Below, in pieces: positions 15,941-18,498 of a stretch of DNA of 18,498 nucleotides. A model generated the notes under the pieces. It saw only the letters and a list, made by a program, of their open reading frames with translations, was not told where the DNA came from and ran no database searches. A program made the position numbers and the translations under genes. The stretch covers positions 1-18,498 of the forward strand of contig JBKJKJ010000226.1 of assembly GCA_046597455.1 (NCBI GenBank), written 5' to 3'. The DNA comes from JAQGMV01 sp046597455. GTDB taxonomy: Bacteria; Pseudomonadota; Gammaproteobacteria; Burkholderiales; SG8-41. Every line of letters begins with the position of its first letter. Position 1 is the first letter of the stretch.

Positions 15941-16009
15941 TACCCTCGCCCCTCAGGGGAGAGGGTAGCGCAGCTAGGAGGACGCGACCTAGCGGAGCTG
16001 GGTGAGGGG
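15941..16009. repeat. Palindromic intergenic repeat between convergent genes
   Basis: A compact palindromic element. A hairpin at 15941-15967 (TACCCTC, then CCCC/GGGG around TCA, one G-A mismatch) is followed by CTAGG/CCTAG (15974-15992) inside CAGCT/AGCTG, and CCCCTCA (15949-15955) can instead pair with TGAGGGG (16003-16009). The wording (CCCTC...GGGGAGAGGGTAGCGCAGCTAGG...AGCTGGGTGAGGGG) resembles repeats scattered between genes in sphingomonads and other alphaproteobacteria, from memory. Only one copy is seen here. It probably ends both the glycosidase and folC transcripts. Confidence 0.7.
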
Positions 16010-16013
16010 GGCA

Positions 16014-17306
16014 CTAGTCCGGCGGCGTGCCGTTCTTGGCCAGCACATCGCCCGCCAGATACAGCGAACCGCAGATCACGACGCGGGCGCCTTTGATCTC
16101 GGCGGCATCGGCCAACGCCGGGCCGAGCGAGCGGTAGGCCTTGGCGTCGAAGCCGCCGGCGCGGGCGGCCGCGGCGATGAACTGGGCACTGTGGGCATTG
16201 GGCTCGCCGGGGATCGACAGCGTCAGCACGCGCGGCGACATCGGCGCGAACGGTTTGAGGAAATCGCCGGGGTCGCGAGTGTTCATCATGCCGAGGATGA
16301 GAACCAGCGGCTTAGGCCTGGCGGCGTTCATTTCCGCGAGCGAGACGGCGAGTGCGGCGGCACCGTGCGCATTGTGCGCGCCGTCGAGCCAGAGTTCGTC
16401 GGCCTTCGGCAACAAGTCGCGCAGCTTGCCGTGCAACGGTTGGACGCGGGCGGGCCAGCTGACGGTGCGGAGGCCCTTGGCGATCTCGGCGTCGCTGACC
16501 GGCAGCTTGAAGTGGCGGATGGCGGCAATGGCGAGGGCGGCGTTGTCGAACTGATGGTGGCCGACCAGCGCCGGCGGCGGCAAGTCGAGGAGCCCGTCCT
16601 CGTCCTGATAGATCAGCCGGCCGTCCTGCGCGTAGCCGTCGTAGTCGCGACCCTGGACGAATGGGGTGACCTTGAGGCGCGCGGCCTGCCGCTCGATGGT
16701 GTCGAGCCCCTCGTCGAGCTGGCGGCCGATCACCGCCGGCGCGCCGCGCTTCAGGATGCCGGCCTTGTTGGCGGCGATGAGCGCGACGGTGTTGCCGAGA
16801 TAGGCCTGATGATCGAGATCGACCGGCGTGATGATGGTGCCGAGCGGATGGTCGACGACGTTGGTCGAATCGAATGTGCCGCCGAGGCCGACCTCGAGCA
16901 GCAGATAGTCGGCGGGGGTTTCGGCGAACAGCAACAGCGCCGCCGACGTGGTGATCTCGAACTGCGTGATCGGCCTGCCGGCATTGATCGCCTCGACCCG
17001 CTCCAGCATGTCGTTGAGTCTTTGGGTGCCGACGAGCTTTCCCGCCAGCCGGATGCGCTCGTTGAAGCGGACCAGATGCGGCGAGGTGAAGACGTGGACG
17101 CGCTTGCCGGCGGCTTCGAGGAAGGCGCGCAGGTACGCGATGGTCGAGCCCTTGCCGTTGGTGCCGGCGACGTGGATCACCGGCGGCAGGGCGTCCTGCG
17201 GATTGCCCAGCTCCGCCAGCAGCCGGCGCTCGCGGTCGAGCTGCAGATCCATGAATTTCGGATAGAGCGCGGTGAGGCGCTTCAGGATCGCATCGGTGCG
17301 GGACAT
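16014..17306 (-). CDS. folC: Folylpolyglutamate synthase / dihydrofolate synthase
   Basis: A 430-residue Mur-ligase-family enzyme that adds glutamate to dihydropteroate and then further glutamates to folates, trapping them in the cell. The P-loop is GTNGKGS (48-54), with SPHLVRFNERI (75-85) for folate and ATP contacts and EVGLGGTFDSTN (138-149). ANKAGIL carries the lysine that is carbamylated in this family (K181). The later landmarks are GHHQFDNA (249-256), WPARVQ (284-289) and DGAHN (308-312) at the glutamate ligase site. The start at 17306 has GGAAGG four bases upstream. It lies 84 bases after accD on the same strand, a pairing common in bacteria, and is probably transcribed from the accD promoter. 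It converges on the glycosidase gene. Length normal. Confidence 0.96.
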   Translation of the reverse strand: MSRTDAILKRLTALYPKFMDLQLDRERRLLAELGNPQDALPPVIHVAGTNGKGSTIAYLRAFLEAAGKRVHVFTSPHLVRFNERIRLAGKLVGTQRLNDMLERVEAINAGRPITQFEITTSAALLLFAETPADYLLLEVGLGGTFDSTNVVDHPLGTIITPVDLDHQAYLGNTVALIAANKAGILKRGAPAVIGRQLDEGLDTIERQAARLKVTPFVQGRDYDGYAQDGRLIYQDEDGLLDLPPPALVGHHQFDNAALAIAAIRHFKLPVSDAEIAKGLRTVSWPARVQPLHGKLRDLLPKADELWLDGAHNAHGAAALAVSLAEMNAARPKPLVLILGMMNTRDPGDFLKPFAPMSPRVLTLSIPGEPNAHSAQFIAAAARAGGFDAKAYRSLGPALADAAEIKGARVVICGSLYLAGDVLAKNGTPPD

Positions 17307-17390
17307 GGAGCCTTCCGGGAGGAAGACGTGGTCATAGCGGATTCGGGGGCGCGGGGGCTACTGCGCTCGCGCGATAGCTGGCGGTGAACC

Positions 17391-18344
17391 CTACTCCGAC
17401 GCCGCCTGCGCCACGGGCGCTTCGGCGAGATCGTCGTCGTCGGTGAGCACCGGGACGGTGATGACCGGCGGCGCGCTGACGAGTTCGGCGGGAGCCTCGG
17501 CCTTGGTCAGCATGGCGACCAGCGAGCCGATGGTCGAGCGGAGGTTGTGGCGGTGGACGACCATGTCGACCATGCCGTGCTCGTAGAGATATTCGGAGCG
17601 CTGGAAGCCCTTGGGGAGCTTTTCGCGGATGGTCTGCTCGATGACGCGCGGGCCGGCAAAGCAGATCAGCGCGCCCGGCTCGGCGATGTGGACGTCGCCC
17701 AGCATGGCGTAGGAGGCGGTGACGCCGCCGGTGGTCGGGTTGGTGAAGACGACGATGAACGGCAGCCCGGCGTCGCGGAGGCGCAGCACCGAGACGGTGG
17801 TGCGCGGCATCTGCATCAGCGACAGGATGCCTTCCTGCATGCGGGCGCCGCCCGACGACACGAACAGCACGAACGGGGTCCGCGTTTCGGCGGCCTTTTC
17901 GAGACCGGCGATGATGGCGGAGCCGGCGGCCATGCCGAGCGAGCCGGCCATGAAGTCGAAATCCTGCACTGCGACGGTGACCGGCCGGCCATAGAGCGCG
18001 CCGGTCGCCACCAGCACGGCATCGTCCATGCCAGTCTTGACCCGGGCTTCCTTCAGCCGGTCGATGTAGCGCTTCTGGTCGCGGAACTTCAGCGGATCCT
18101 GCACGACGCCCGGCAGCGGGACGGTGTCGTACTTGCCGTTGTCGAGGAAGGCCGTCATGCGGTCGCCCGCCTTGATCTTCATGTGGTGGCCGGAGCCCGG
18201 CACCACCCACTGATTGGCCTCGAGATCGCGATAAAACACCATCTCGCCCGACTCAGGGTCCTTGACCCAGAGATTCTCGGGCGTCTCGCGCTTGTTGAGA
18301 AACGACCGGATTTTGGGGGGGAGGACGTTGTCGATCCAGCTCAT
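17391..18344 (-). CDS. accD: Acetyl-CoA carboxylase carboxyltransferase subunit beta, lacking the zinc finger cysteines
   Basis: The beta half of the carboxyltransferase (317 residues) that, with AccA, moves carboxyl from biotin to acetyl-CoA to give malonyl-CoA for fatty-acid synthesis. Core motifs are complete: SSGGARMQEG (163-172), TNPTTGGVTASYAMLGD (201-217) and GPRVIEQTI (231-239). The N-terminal zinc ribbon is present in outline (ENLWVK, HHMKI) but all four zinc cysteines are gone: the segments read WVKDPESG and VVPGSGHHM, leaving D29, S32, V48 and S51 at the expected sites. The only cysteine in the protein is C228. The tail after ~285 is low-complexity, rich in Ala, Val and Asp. An AAGGAA ribosome site precedes the start at 18344, and a sigma-70 promoter is visible upstream. 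Confidence 0.96.
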   Translation of the reverse strand: MSWIDNVLPPKIRSFLNKRETPENLWVKDPESGEMVFYRDLEANQWVVPGSGHHMKIKAGDRMTAFLDNGKYDTVPLPGVVQDPLKFRDQKRYIDRLKEARVKTGMDDAVLVATGALYGRPVTVAVQDFDFMAGSLGMAAGSAIIAGLEKAAETRTPFVLFVSSGGARMQEGILSLMQMPRTTVSVLRLRDAGLPFIVVFTNPTTGGVTASYAMLGDVHIAEPGALICFAGPRVIEQTIREKLPKGFQRSEYLYEHGMVDMVVHRHNLRSTIGSLVAMLTKAEAPAELVSAPPVITVPVLTDDDDLAEAPVAQAASE

Positions 18345-18355
18345 GTGGGTTCCTT

Positions 18356-18371
18356 GGGGCGGTTGCGCCCC
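18356..18371 (-). other. Hairpin abutting the accD ribosome site
   Basis: GGGGCG and CGCCCC form a six-pair stem around a four-base loop. On the minus strand it ends directly at the AAGGAA Shine-Dalgarno (18350-18355), within the short predicted leader. It could affect translation or message stability. No riboswitch fold is recognised. Confidence 0.4.
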
Positions 18372-18392
18372 GTGTAGGCAGCGATTGTGGCG

Positions 18393-18421
18393 AATATAGT
18401 CGCCGTAAGGCCGAGGTGCAA
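18393..18421 (-). promoter_or_regulatory. Sigma-70-type promoter of accD-folC
   Basis: On the minus strand TTGCAC (18421-18416) and TATATT (18398-18393) are 17 bases apart, placing the transcript start near 18386, about 42 bases before the accD ATG. The -10 hexamer is the same as that of ahcY. Bases 18422-18498 upstream hold no recognisable gene. Confidence 0.6.
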
Positions 18422-18498
18422 ACGACGGTATCGGGGTTGGTCACCGGTTGTTTGAAGGGGGGCCAAGGGTCGCGGACGGAGAGAAGCGGTGTCTGGGG

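Noticed and set aside
16002..17387. 461-codon open frame opposite folC
   Set aside because: A GC-driven shadow of folC, which has complete catalytic motifs on the minus strand.

Overview
This window is GC-rich chromosomal DNA from an alphaproteobacterium, most likely a sphingomonad (Sphingomonadales). The support is a DivL-type cell-cycle sensor protein with tyrosine at the phospho-acceptor position, an alphaproteobacterial AddB/AddA pair, an S-adenosylhomocysteine hydrolase (SAHH) of the long ~470-residue form, a zinc-finger-less AccD, and an M2 (ACE-like) peptidase. The genus cannot be fixed from sequence alone. No tRNA, rRNA, CRISPR array, prophage or insertion sequence was seen. Most of the window is ordinary, densely packed core genome.

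Layout. Bases 1-499: C-terminal end of an M2 dipeptidyl carboxypeptidase (+), then a strong two-way terminator. Bases 571-1486: two minus-strand genes, a small single-span membrane protein and a one-cysteine peroxiredoxin. Bases 1584-2156: a YqgE/AlgH protein (+), divergent from the peroxiredoxin across a short region with back-to-back promoters. Bases 2298-3710: ahcY, with an AT-rich palindromic operator over its promoter. Bases 3711-4115: a 405-base gap carrying a terminator hairpin, a CtrA-like box, a cluster of three GANTC sites and three hairpins. Bases 4116-13320: divL-like gene, tsaE, addB and addA, tightly packed (tsaE/addB and addB/addA overlap by four bases). Bases 13416-15928: trxA, a second thioredoxin (WCPPC) and a NagZ-like family 3 glycosidase. 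Bases 15941-16009: a palindromic repeat between converging genes. Bases 16014-18344: accD and folC on the minus strand, with a good promoter ahead of accD.

How it fits together. AddAB processes DNA ends for recombination. TsaE acts in tRNA t6A synthesis. AhcY clears S-adenosylhomocysteine from methylation reactions. DivL belongs to the CtrA cell-cycle pathway. The two thioredoxins and the peroxiredoxin handle thiol redox. AccD and FolC serve fatty-acid and folate synthesis. From memory, the ahcY-divL-like-tsaE-addB-addA-trxA-folC-accD order is a conserved alphaproteobacterial neighbourhood. Here it is altered: nothing lies between tsaE and addB, and an extra thioredoxin plus a glycosidase separate trxA from folC/accD, which are inverted.

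The points most worth a second look are the DivL-like protein (His replaced by Tyr, plus a decayed ATP-binding site), the cell-cycle-type sites in the gap before it, the ahcY operator, the tandem thioredoxins with different active sites, and the zinc-less AccD.
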